A stretch of DNA of 13,849 nt from CAZCWX01 sp964502465 (GTDB taxonomy: Bacteria; Desulfobacterota; Binatia; Bin18), in the NCBI GenBank assembly GCA_964502465.1, contig CAZCWX010000599.1, forward strand, positions 1-13,849. The letters are read 5' to 3'. This document shows, in pieces, positions 7,691-13,849 of the stretch. How positions within the stretch are numbered: position 1 is the first letter of the stretch; every line of letters begins with the position of its first letter. A program made the position numbers and the translations under genes. Below the pieces are notes generated by a model, which saw only the letters and a program-made list of their open reading frames with translations, ran no database searches and had not been told where the DNA came from.

Positions 7691-8743
7691 TCACTTGACG
7701 GAAAACCGCGGCATCACATCCTTGGCAAAGCGGTCCAGCGACGCGAGCACTTTCGCATGCTCTAGCCCACCGAAGTTGGCGAGCAACGCCACGTTCGTTA
7801 CGCCGGTTGCCCGGATCTGGGTAATCCGCTCGACACACTGGTCAGGATCGCCCACGATGACGCGGTGTGGATACAGGTAATTGTCATAGTCCATCATCTT
7901 GAACCCCTCCCGCATCTTCTTATAGGCGGCGTACTGCTCGGAATAGGCCGCTTCCTGATTGGACTCACCGGCGGTGCGCAGGTAGCGCATCAGCGCTTCA
8001 CGGGGTTCCTCTCTCGCTTTGACGGGAGTCTCGCCACAGTAGAAGTGGTACACAGCTAAAATTTCCGGTGCGGTGGTGAATCCGTGTGCCTCTCGCGTCC
8101 CGCGGAAGCGTTGGATGTTCCCCATCAGGGTTTGCGGATTGGCCGCGGCATACGGTACGACCATCAAGTTGTAGCCCATCTGGCCTGTCCACTCGAACGA
8201 CTCCGGCGTGAAGATGCAGGCGACATAAATCGGCGGCGGCTTTTGCACGGGCTGGGGAAACACCTGGAGATTGCGCACGGTACGGAACTTGCCTTCGTAC
8301 GAAAAGCGCTCTGCAGTCCAGGCTTTCATGATGATGTCGTGCGCTTCCTCAAAGAGCACCCGGCTATCGGCCATGTTACGCTCAAAGGCATCGTACTCTA
8401 GTTTCTGAAATCCCCGGCCAATGCCGAACTCCAGCCGTCCACCTGAGAGACAGTCGAGTAAGGCAAACTCTTCGGCGACGCGAATCGGGTCTTGGAGGGG
8501 TAACAAGGCAATGCCAGAGCCGATCCGTAGCCTCTTGGTGCGCTGCGCCACCGCAGTCCCGAGCACAGGCACGGAGGGGAGATGTCCGCCGTAGTGGTGG
8601 AAATGATGCTCGGCAAACCACACCGCGTGAAACCCCAGCGCCTCTGCCTGGTCGGTCTCTGTTAACATGTCCTGATAGAATTGCGCTTCACTAGCATGAA
8701 ACTGGGGAAAGAAGGTCGGTAAATGAAAAAGAGAGAAGTGCAT
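7691..8743 (-). CDS. Luciferase-like flavin-dependent monooxygenase, first gene of the cluster
   Basis: A 350-residue luciferase-like monooxygenase with MHFSLFHLPTFFPQ at the start, AEHHFHHYGGHLPS at about 44-57, RIGSGIALLPLQDP at 73-86, RVAEEFALLD at 88-97, and SGGRLEFGIGRGF at 100-112. The long upstream extension of the frame to 8872 covers the promoter and is rejected. The ATG at 8741-8743 has GAGGA 5 nt upstream and gives the normal N-terminus. It is the first gene after the promoter at 8783-8812 and is followed by the TetR gene after 7 nt. The AEHHFHHYGG and PHRVIVGDPDQC wording recalls luciferase-like proteins from aromatic catabolism clusters. Whether the cofactor is FMN or F420 is undecided. 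Confidence 0.92.
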   Translation of the reverse strand: MHFSLFHLPTFFPQFHASEAQFYQDMLTETDQAEALGFHAVWFAEHHFHHYGGHLPSVPVLGTAVAQRTKRLRIGSGIALLPLQDPIRVAEEFALLDCLSGGRLEFGIGRGFQKLEYDAFERNMADSRVLFEEAHDIIMKAWTAERFSYEGKFRTVRNLQVFPQPVQKPPPIYVACIFTPESFEWTGQMGYNLMVVPYAAANPQTLMGNIQRFRGTREAHGFTTAPEILAVYHFYCGETPVKAREEPREALMRYLRTAGESNQEAAYSEQYAAYKKMREGFKMMDYDNYLYPHRVIVGDPDQCVERITQIRATGVTNVALLANFGGLEHAKVLASLDRFAKDVMPRFSVK

Positions 8744-8764
8744 TGGTCCTCTGTAAGAATTGAT

Positions 8765-8778
8765 TGAGCGCTTGCTCA
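8765..8778. promoter_or_regulatory. Candidate TetR operator (palindrome over the transcription start)
   Basis: TGAGC-GCTT-GCTCA is a perfect 5-bp inverted repeat with a 4-bp centre, extended by a near match on both flanks (ATTGAGC/GCTCATT). It lies just downstream of the -10 box at 8783-8788 and 21 bp before the ATG at 8743, overlapping the expected transcription start. That position suits a repressor, and the TetR gene is second in this operon. Binding itself is inferred. Confidence 0.55.
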
Positions 8779-8782
8779 TTGC

Positions 8783-8812
8783 CTCATACAACGCGCTCTC
8801 TTCCCCTGTCAA
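8783..8812 (-). promoter_or_regulatory. Sigma-70-type promoter for the luciferase-like/TetR operon
   Basis: On the minus strand a perfect -35 TTGACA (8807-8812) is followed, after 18 bp, by TATGAG (8783-8788), a 4/6 match to TATAAT. Transcription would start near 8776, inside the palindromic candidate operator. The box, spacing and gene position agree, although the -10 is imperfect. Confidence 0.55.
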
Positions 8813-8946
8813 GGCCGCCACGGGCCGGCGCTGCAGTTTTCTACCTTTAGAAAAACAGCTCCTCGGGAGCAAGCCCTAATAATAAGCGGCCCGCGGGTCA
8901 GTACATCCTGAGAGGCACGACGCGATGCTGACCTGCGGTCAGGATA

Positions 8947-9138
8947 TCACGCATGTTGCGATCGAGTGGGCCGGTGCTTGTCGCTTTCTTCAGCCATCAT
9001 GAGTCCCACAAATAAACCAAGTGCAGCCCCAACTGCCATCAACCATTCTGCTTTGTTGATGCCGAGCGGTAACACTGCCAGAGAGATCAACAACCCGATA
9101 AATGCTCCCACAGTGGTCCCTAAGACGATTGTTGCCAT
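8947..9138 (-). CDS. Small glycine-rich two-helix membrane protein
   Basis: A 63-residue protein with two hydrophobic segments: about 3-24 (IVLGTTVGAFIGLLISLAV) and about 33-48 (LMAVGAALGLFVGLMM). Regularly spaced glycines suggest packed (glycine-zipper) transmembrane helices. A short charged, cytoplasmic-looking tail follows (EESDKHRPTRSQHA). AAGGA lies 9 nt before the ATG. It stands alone, upstream of and in the same direction as the catabolic operon. The 10-mer shared with the candidate TetR operator is found 17 bp before its start. I do not recognise a named family, and the function is unknown. Confidence 0.55.
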   Translation of the reverse strand: MATIVLGTTVGAFIGLLISLAVLPLGINKAEWLMAVGAALGLFVGLMMAEESDKHRPTRSQHA

Positions 9139-9154
9139 TGCTCTTTTCCTTCTA

Positions 9155-9164
9155 TGAGCGCTTG
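9155..9164. promoter_or_regulatory. Second copy of the operator core TGAGCGCTTG
   Basis: This 10-mer is identical to the left part of the palindrome at 8765-8774 and also sits shortly upstream of a minus-strand start codon. The right half-site is not conserved (GTAACA in place of GCTCAT), so it would be a weaker site if real. Confidence 0.3.
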
Positions 9165-9494
9165 TAACAGGCTCAGGGGCGTTAGAGTCTAGGGTTGGAT
9201 TCTACTGATGGAAGGGAAATTACTGAAAAATTTTGACTATAGTCTTTGTAGTTACAGTGGTAGAATTACTCCCATACTGGAGAACAATAGAACCCTCTCC
9301 AACTGCATCATCACCGTTTCACAATCTCTGTCGAATTTTTAGTATTTGCCTCAGTACAAAGGAAGGATTGATTTACTTGTAAAGTGCGGCGAACACCGTT
9401 CGAGTGTTTCCGCAGCACTTAAAGATTCCTCGTTTCGGAAAGGGTGCATGAGCTGATTCTTACGATCCGGTCACAGGGCGCTGAAAAAGCCACG
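9165..9494. other. Non-coding stretch with no clear feature
   Basis: No plausible coding frame was found on either strand. The stretch looks more A/T-rich than the catabolic cluster and has many stops. The only local symmetry noted is a 10-bp palindrome GACTATAGTC at 9235-9244. It could hold the promoter of the small membrane protein, but no convincing -35/-10 pair was seen. Confidence 0.5.
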
Positions 9495-9584
9495 GTTCGC
9501 CCTTCGACAGGCTCAGGGCGAACGGGTAAATGCCCAAGACTCCTGCAAAAAACCGTTCATGCTGAGCTTGTCGAAGCATGAACG
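9495..9584. repeat. Pair of mirror-image hairpin repeats
   Basis: The first hairpin has 9-bp arms (GTTCGCCCT at 9495-9503, AGGGCGAAC at 9515-9523) around TCGACAGGCTC. The second has 10-bp arms (CGTTCATGCT at 9554-9563, AGCATGAACG at 9575-9584) around GAGCTTGTCGA, which is the reverse complement of the first loop with one mismatch. The core (TTCGACAGGCTCAG) is a widespread dispersed intergenic repeat in environmental bacteria, here as two inverted units about 30 bp apart. Confidence 0.85.
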
Positions 9585-9652
9585 CCGCTGAACTGTAAGA
9601 ATTCCCTAATGCTCCCTTTCGGAAGAAACGTTCTTTTTCCCCTGTGGATCTC

Positions 9653-9862
9653 TTACCGAGCCTTTCCTTTTCGGGGTGGCTTCGCTACGAATTTCTCTGC
9701 CTCCCGTTGGAGTGCCTCTGCAAGTTTTTGGGCCTCTGCAGGGTCAAGATCGATAAAACGGGCAGAGAGTCCGTCTCCAATCTGCAGCTGAATACGTTTC
9801 TGGGTTCCTTTATGAGCCAGCACGTTAATGAGCTTACCGTGTTGAGTGACAATTCTCCCCAT
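9653..9862 (-). CDS. Small hypothetical protein
   Basis: A 69-residue basic soluble protein. The first half reads as short beta strands (GRIVTQHGKLINVLAHK, KRIQLQIGDGLSARFIDL). The second half is an amphipathic helix (DPAEAQKLAEALQREAEKF) ending in a lysine/arginine-rich tail (KPPRKGKAR). AAGGGGAG immediately precedes the ATG and supports translation. It is an isolated gene with hairpin repeats downstream. I do not recognise the family; small proteins of this strand-then-helix pattern occur in environmental genomes without known function. Confidence 0.55.
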   Translation of the reverse strand: MGRIVTQHGKLINVLAHKGTQKRIQLQIGDGLSARFIDLDPAEAQKLAEALQREAEKFVAKPPRKGKAR

Positions 9863-10305
9863 CTTCTCCCCTTTCTCTACGTACAGGTTTTTGGGACGAG
9901 CCTTTTCACAAGACTCTGTCTTCTGATTTCAGTGGATCTATAGAGATTCTCACTAATGAAATCAACCGGCTATCCGTATCGACAACTGAGAATCTGACAA
10001 AACAAACGAGCTGTGTTATTGCTTCCTTGTCATGGGCAACACACAGGCACAATAGCTCTCTCGGCTGACAGGCTCGGCAGGCGAGGTGTCAGCATTTTTC
10101 ATTTTATCTTTGTCGTGACTCACTTTAGTGTAGTTGTCTTTCTCAACAAATGATATGTTCAGAACTGGGAATCCTTTCCAGAATGAGATGGCAAAAGCGT
10201 AAAAAATCATACACTCGACAAATGTTCACCTACGCCAAAAGATGAGAAACCGGAGAACAAAGACAGCATTAACTGCTGATCCTGCTTTTGAGGAGCGCAT
10301 ACATC
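9863..10305. other. Intergenic region upstream of the PLP-enzyme gene
   Basis: A/T-richer than the flanking genes. It holds the terminator-like hairpin at 10064-10111 and an imperfect inverted repeat CTGGGAA/TTTCCAG at 10165-10181, about 125 bp before the PLP-enzyme start. A 64-codon frame on the minus strand (10016-10210) has no ribosome site or recognisable content and is not called. The promoter of the PLP gene must lie in the last 150 bp, but I see no clear boxes. Confidence 0.5.
10064..10111 (+). terminator. Rho-independent terminator-like hairpin
   Basis: The outer 7-bp arms GCTGACA (10064-10070) and TGTCAGC (10087-10093) enclose an inner CTCG/CGAG pair, and a T-rich run (ATTTTTCATTTTATCTTT) follows on the plus strand. 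The layout is that of an intrinsic terminator for plus-strand transcription, but no plus-strand gene is recognisable upstream. It may end a small RNA or simply be a chance hairpin. Confidence 0.45.
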
Positions 10306-11622
10306 ATGAACGCAAAATCACCAGGCGCCAAGAAAAGAGAGACTTATCGGATGCGAACCCGCCTCATTCACGGCAGTGTGAACAGCTCCCTATGGGACTA
10401 TGACCATCATGTCGTTCCCCCGATTTCCTCTTCCACTACCTACCGGCTGAACTCGACTCATCGTGGGGTGCAAGGGTTTATGGAGTTTGCGCGTGGCGAG
10501 GAGGACTCTACACAGCATGTGCCGATCTACATCTATGATCGTCTTGACGAACCCACACGCGGCATGTTGGAGGAGAATTTGGCTGCAGCCGAAGGTGGGG
10601 AAACCGCTATCTGCTTTGCTTCCGGTATGGCCGCGATCAGCGCAGCTTTAGGTGTAACAGTCAAATCCCGAGAAGAAATCATCGCTCATCATATACTGTA
10701 TGGCTGTACCTACAGCCTCCTGACTAACTGGCTTCCGCGTTGTGGCATACATACTCGTTTCGTCGATTTATTGAACTCAGACAACCTGTCTCAGGCCATT
10801 ACCGACCGCACCCGGGTTGTTTACTTTGAGACTCCGATCAACCCAACCCTCCAACTAATCGACATTGCCGCAATACGCCACCTCGTCGATAAAGCCAATC
10901 GGGGGCGAAAAACCCCAATTCAAATCATTGTGGATAACACCTTTGCGACACCGTATTGCCAACGACCGCTCGATCATGGTGCCGACATCGTTGTACACAG
11001 TTTGACAAAAGATATCGGTGGTTTTGGGACGGAGATGGGCGGAGCGGTTATCGCTCCCCGTGATTTGCATAGTCTACTGATGTTCTATCGCAAAGATTTT
11101 GGCGGGGTTCTGTCGTCCAAGAGTGCCTGGGCGTTCCTCGTGTACGGGTTACCGACTTTGGCAACCCGTATGATCAATCAGCAGAAGAGCGCACTGAAGA
11201 TTGCCCAATTCCTCGAGCAACATCCCCAAGTCGCGCGCGTGTCGTATCCTGGGCTCGAGAGCTTTCCCCAACGCGATCTTGCTGTACGCCAGATGGTGGA
11301 TTACCGAGGTCGATTCGCTCCTGGGTCGATACTCTATTTCACCTTGAAGGAAGACTCTGGCGGCAATCGCAAGGCTGAGGCGTTTATCGACTACATTGCC
11401 GAACACGCCTACACAATCACCCTGGCTGTAAGTCTCGGGCAAATCAAGACATTAATTGAAAATCCCTACGCCATGACCCACGCCGCTGTGCCCGATGACG
11501 ACAAGCTCGCCAGGGGTATTGAACCTGGGGGCATCCGATTCTCGCTGGGGTTGGAAGATTGGCACGATGTGATCGAAGATCTCTCGCAGGCATTGGATCA
11601 TGTGAGTACTGTCACAGAATGA
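10306..11622 (+). CDS. Cys/Met-metabolism PLP-dependent enzyme (methionine gamma-lyase/cystathionine gamma-synthase superfamily)
   Basis: A 438-residue cytosolic fold-type I PLP enzyme. The PLP lysine is Lys235 in VVHSLTKDIGGFG, Asp210 in IVDNTFATPY contacts the pyridine nitrogen, and Tyr77/Arg79 in IYDRLDEPT bind the phosphate of a neighbouring subunit. LYGCTYSLL (Tyr133/Cys134) corresponds to the Tyr-Gly-Cys region of methionine gamma-lyases. AVSLGQIKTLIENPYAMTH is the C-terminal substrate-binding segment. The family does beta/gamma elimination or replacement on sulfur amino acids, such as methionine, cystathionine or O-acylhomoserine. Lyase and sulfhydrylase activities cannot be separated by eye. 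The ATG at 10306 has AGGAG 10 nt upstream; an in-frame TTG at 10288 is less likely. It stands alone on the plus strand, unrelated to the catabolic cluster. Confidence 0.92.
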   Translation: MNAKSPGAKKRETYRMRTRLIHGSVNSSLWDYDHHVVPPISSSTTYRLNSTHRGVQGFMEFARGEEDSTQHVPIYIYDRLDEPTRGMLEENLAAAEGGETAICFASGMAAISAALGVTVKSREEIIAHHILYGCTYSLLTNWLPRCGIHTRFVDLLNSDNLSQAITDRTRVVYFETPINPTLQLIDIAAIRHLVDKANRGRKTPIQIIVDNTFATPYCQRPLDHGADIVVHSLTKDIGGFGTEMGGAVIAPRDLHSLLMFYRKDFGGVLSSKSAWAFLVYGLPTLATRMINQQKSALKIAQFLEQHPQVARVSYPGLESFPQRDLAVRQMVDYRGRFAPGSILYFTLKEDSGGNRKAEAFIDYIAEHAYTITLAVSLGQIKTLIENPYAMTHAAVPDDDKLARGIEPGGIRFSLGLEDWHDVIEDLSQALDHVSTVTE

Positions 11623-11666
11623 GAAGAGAGAAGACCTGTTACTGTTAACCCGAAAAGGGACTGCGT

Positions 11667-12044
11667 ATGGCAAAACGCGAGAAAACGCCTGATTTTCTTG
11701 GCGACCGTCCGCAGTAGGGCAGGCGGAGCACAACAAAACCGCAAGGACGGGAGCCTAGCAGCCCAAGGACCCCGCAGACCAGTGTACTGGTGCAGCCAAC
11801 CGAGGGCCTCCAGATCTTACACCTTGATCCCGCCGTTCACATTTTTCCGCAACGCGAAGAACCAATCTCTTCGTTCTCAACGACAATCAGACTCATGGTG
11901 ACGGCGCCGGAAAGCGTTGCCCAGGAGAGGGTGGGCCTTGCTAAAGTACGAGTAAGGAACACGCCGATGAAGTCACAAGCTGGTGTAAGCCCCTACTTTT
12001 GCTATATTTCCTCCCTTTTGACGGTTGTAGCGAAATTAAATTGA
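11667..12044 (+). pseudogene. Amber-split open frame of unknown identity
   Basis: An ATG at 11667 with AAGGG about 7 nt upstream begins a 16-codon frame (MAKREKTPDFLGDRPQ) ending in TAG at 11715-11717. The same frame then stays open to a TGA at 12042-12044. The downstream part (for example LQILHLDPAVHIFPQREE, then LMVTAPESVAQERVGLAK) matches nothing I recognise. It occupies most of the roughly 490-bp gap between the PLP enzyme and the RuvC-fold gene. It could be a decayed gene, a short leader peptide followed by non-coding DNA, or chance. Confidence 0.2.
11778..11791. repeat. 14-bp palindrome
   Basis: ACCAGT-GT-ACTGGT has 6-bp arms and a 2-bp centre, in the spacer upstream of the RuvC-fold gene. 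It could be an operator or part of a structured RNA; there is no further evidence. Confidence 0.4.
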
Positions 12045-12110
12045 AACTGTATCGTTTCGTTATGACTTCTTGCGCTGCCTGTGAGTATGCTCTGCGGGCG
12101 AGGGCACGCT

Positions 12111-13736
12111 ATGCGACAACGCAAAAGGGGGGATTGGTCGGTTTGCGTCTATAAATATTGGGTCTGCCTAGAACACCAAACCTGGGAACATCTCCCGGAT
12201 GGCGCCAAACAGGAAGCCAGCGCGATGCGCTCGTTATGGAACCAATTGGTAGAGGCGTTTGAGCAGCGCCGAACTGAGTATTGGGATTTGCTGTCACCGC
12301 TCCCGCAAATCGCGGACTTGCGAGAGAAGAGAGCAGTACTTCAGCGTCAATTGCAGCAAACTGACCTTGCACTCAAGGTTCTCCAGCGACGGCTCCGCCG
12401 GCGAAAACATCCTCAGCTCGTCCAGCTTGAGGAAACCAAAAGTCACACTCGGCGGTCTCTTCAGGAGGTAGGAGTTGCCTTAAGGGCTGCTCAACAGGTG
12501 GCTGCACAACAAGTTCGTCCTGCCCTGCACCACATGCACCAACGCTTCCTCGTTGAAACTCGTTTCTTAGCTGCCCATTGTCCAGCTACTTGGGCCAACA
12601 AGGAGTTCATCCTTAATCAATTCTTTGCTGCCGTGGATCGATTTTTTCAGAAGCACGACAACCCACCAAAACAAAGGTTTGGCATACCTCAAGAAGTCCA
12701 TTTCCACCATCGATTCACCGATGGTGGATTGCCAATAGAGCGCATTTTTGGTCGAGGGCAGCGGGCACATCTCGAACCGGTTTCATTGGCAGCGTATGAT
12801 ACCATGCTCCCCCGACGCCAGCGGGAAGGTCTCACGCGGACAGTTGGAACCTTCCAGGTGGGAGCAGTCACTCTGCCGTTCCAGACCATTCTTCATCGTC
12901 CGCTTCCAGAGGATGCGTATCTCAAGTCTGCGGCTTTAGTCGGCAGACAGGTGCTGGCAAGCGGCTACCACTTACACCACGGAGGCGGCCACGTTATTCC
13001 TGCTCGCTGGACATGGGCACTGCATCTCACGGTAGAGCTGCCTCCCCAAAGAAGACCAGTTCAGGAGACAGACAAACCGGTGGCTACGTTAGGGTTGGGC
13101 TGTAGACAGTGGGACGACGGCCGCGTACAGGTTGGCATCCTTGTCGATTCCGCTGGGCATGAAGAGGTTTTTTGCTTGCCAGAGGAAATTCTTCGGGCCT
13201 GGCAGTACAGGCGTGATCTCCAACGGCATCTCGATCAGTTATTAGAAGACACAAAGGCTCATCTACGGAATCGCGCCTGTCTGGAGACACTTCCACTGAC
13301 GGCCCAGCGAACCCTAGCGCAAATGGCGACGCTCAGTGGCGCGGGTCTGTGGCGTCTCCTGCGACAACTGGAAGAGACGAGTGCAGACGGCGTTGCTCTG
13401 GAGATCATCCGGCGCTGGGCAGACCGCTCCACCAAGCTTCGCCGGGAAGCCAAAGGGCTTGAGAGACGATACCTTGGTTACCGCGATTGGTTTTATCACA
13501 ACGTGACAGTGCAGCTTTGTCGACACTACCCGCGGTTGGTCATAGAAACGACAGGTCTCCAGGCTGAAGCAGGAAAAACTGGCCAGGAAACTGCTATGTA
13601 TTCCCACTTAGCTGCCCTGTCATGCTTTCTACGCTTCTTGAGGAATGCTGCCGCCAAGACTGGCACCGAGATTGTTGTTGCGACTGAAGCCGCGCCGATA
13701 AGCCGACAAAGTAACCTCGACGCGCACGTCGAGTAG
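12111..13736 (+). CDS. RuvC-fold, type V CRISPR effector-like (Cas12m/V-U-like) protein, probably nuclease-dead and truncated
   Basis: A 541-residue basic protein laid out like a compact Cas12. The first 60 residues (VYKYWV, then AMRSLWNQLVEAFEQRRTEYW) resemble the start of a WED/REC region. A long coiled coil at about 65-135 follows, then a HFHHRFTDGG element, then the RuvC half. RuvC-I appears to be VATLGLGCRQWDDGRV (about 324-339), where the usual D-x-G-x-R has Gly328 in place of Asp. The arginine-rich helix with GYRDWFYHN leads into RuvC-II LVIETTGL with Glu479 kept. The protein ends at TAG (13734) after VVATEAAPISRQ, so the zinc ribbon and RuvC-III Asp of TnpB/Cas12 proteins are missing. 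The start at 12111 has GAGGG 6 nt upstream; GTG 12081 and ATG 12087 lack a site. In known Cas12m proteins a crippled RuvC binds DNA without cutting it. Alternatively this is a decaying TnpB-like transposon gene. Confidence 0.6.
   Translation: MRQRKRGDWSVCVYKYWVCLEHQTWEHLPDGAKQEASAMRSLWNQLVEAFEQRRTEYWDLLSPLPQIADLREKRAVLQRQLQQTDLALKVLQRRLRRRKHPQLVQLEETKSHTRRSLQEVGVALRAAQQVAAQQVRPALHHMHQRFLVETRFLAAHCPATWANKEFILNQFFAAVDRFFQKHDNPPKQRFGIPQEVHFHHRFTDGGLPIERIFGRGQRAHLEPVSLAAYDTMLPRRQREGLTRTVGTFQVGAVTLPFQTILHRPLPEDAYLKSAALVGRQVLASGYHLHHGGGHVIPARWTWALHLTVELPPQRRPVQETDKPVATLGLGCRQWDDGRVQVGILVDSAGHEEVFCLPEEILRAWQYRRDLQRHLDQLLEDTKAHLRNRACLETLPLTAQRTLAQMATLSGAGLWRLLRQLEETSADGVALEIIRRWADRSTKLRREAKGLERRYLGYRDWFYHNVTVQLCRHYPRLVIETTGLQAEAGKTGQETAMYSHLAALSCFLRFLRNAAAKTGTEIVVATEAAPISRQSNLDAHVE
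13716..13733. repeat. Hairpin at the premature end of the RuvC-fold gene
   Basis: CTCGACG-CGCA-CGTCGAG is a perfect 7-bp inverted repeat with a 4-nt loop, ending exactly at the TAG stop of the RuvC-fold gene. A second small inverted repeat GCAC-AG-GTGC follows at 13742-13751. These G/C-rich hairpins look like the end of an inserted palindromic element that truncated the gene, or like a hairpin of the type found at IS200/IS605 ends. No T-run follows, so it is not a typical terminator. Confidence 0.55.
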
Positions 13737-13849
13737 GGCGGGCACAGGTGCAGACGCAGGCGGAGGGGGAATCCACCATGCACTCATCCTATTCAGATTC
13801 AGACGCCAATTCTTCAAGGAGTGTATGAGCCTCTTGCAAATCTGTCGTA
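13737..13849. other. Tail region with possible RuvC-III remnant in another frame
   Basis: In the frame two bases ahead of the RuvC-fold gene, positions 13778-13828 read MHSSYSDSDANSSRSV followed by TGA. DSDANSS resembles the D-x-N-A-A RuvC-III signature near the C-terminus of TnpB/Cas12 proteins. It is in the right place (about 20-30 codons after the break) but is short and degenerate. The original frame also stays open past the TAG to the window edge. There is no repeat array here. Confidence 0.2.

Noticed and set aside
8744..8872. 43-residue N-terminal extension of the first luciferase-like protein
   Set aside because: It overlaps the promoter and operator and is basic, unlike family members; the ATG at 8743 fits.
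10016..10210. 64-codon minus-strand frame
   Set aside because: It has no ribosome site or recognisable content, and it overlaps the terminator-like hairpin.
1275..13736. Amber (TAG) recoded as sense throughout this organism
   Set aside because: TAG ends the extradiol dioxygenase at its normal C-terminus, and the TetR gene also ends at TAG with TGA a few codons later; the other in-frame ambers are better explained as decay or chance.
13737..13849. CRISPR array next to the Cas12-like gene
   Set aside because: No direct repeat of 20-40 bp with spacers occurs in the 113 bases available; an array could only lie outside the window.

Overview
The window looks like a stretch of chromosome from an uncultured, moderately high-GC environmental bacterium. 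Genes are densely packed, most starts have good Shine-Dalgarno sites, and short palindromic repeats typical of large bacterial genomes are present. The families seen (several luciferase-like flavin monooxygenases, two Rieske oxygenases, a type I extradiol dioxygenase) are common in versatile degraders of aromatic compounds. I cannot name the taxon from the sequence.

Region 1 (about 1-8812, all on the minus strand, so read right to left) is a catabolic cluster. Its distal end carries a promoter with a perfect TTGACA box and a palindromic candidate operator, followed by a luciferase-like monooxygenase (7691-8743) and, 7 nt further on, a TetR regulator (6937-7683). Then comes a 170-bp spacer made of GTCTCT-type tandem repeats. 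After it lie a second luciferase-like monooxygenase (5597-6766), a BenA/XylX-like Rieske alpha subunit (4146-5558), an overlapping beta subunit (3659-4156), a REP-like palindrome, a NagG/AndAc-like Rieske alpha subunit (2181-3461), a BphC-like extradiol dioxygenase (1275-2159), a third luciferase-like monooxygenase (242-1231), and an HpaB-like start interrupted by an amber codon (1-191). Rieske dioxygenases activate the ring, the extradiol enzyme cleaves a catechol, and flavin monooxygenases could act before or after. No ferredoxin, reductase, dihydrodiol dehydrogenase or ring-fission hydrolase is in the window, so electron donors and lower-pathway steps must be encoded elsewhere. The substrate is unknown.

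Region 2 (about 8813-10305) is gene-poor. It holds a small two-helix membrane protein (8947-9138), a small soluble protein of unknown function (9653-9862), a pair of mirror-image hairpin repeats, and a terminator-like hairpin with no obvious upstream gene. The 10-mer TGAGCGCTTG of the candidate TetR operator recurs just upstream of the small membrane protein, hinting at co-regulation.

Region 3 (10306-13849, plus strand) contains a Cys/Met-metabolism PLP enzyme of the methionine gamma-lyase/cystathionine gamma-synthase superfamily, a spacer of about 490 bp with an amber-split open frame, and the most unusual gene of the window. That gene (12111-13736) encodes a 541-residue RuvC-fold protein laid out like a compact type V CRISPR effector (Cas12m/V-U type). 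Its RuvC-I aspartate appears to be replaced by glycine, and it stops, at a small hairpin, before a RuvC-III motif. A possible RuvC-III remnant sits in another frame just downstream. No CRISPR array or adaptation gene is visible inside the window.
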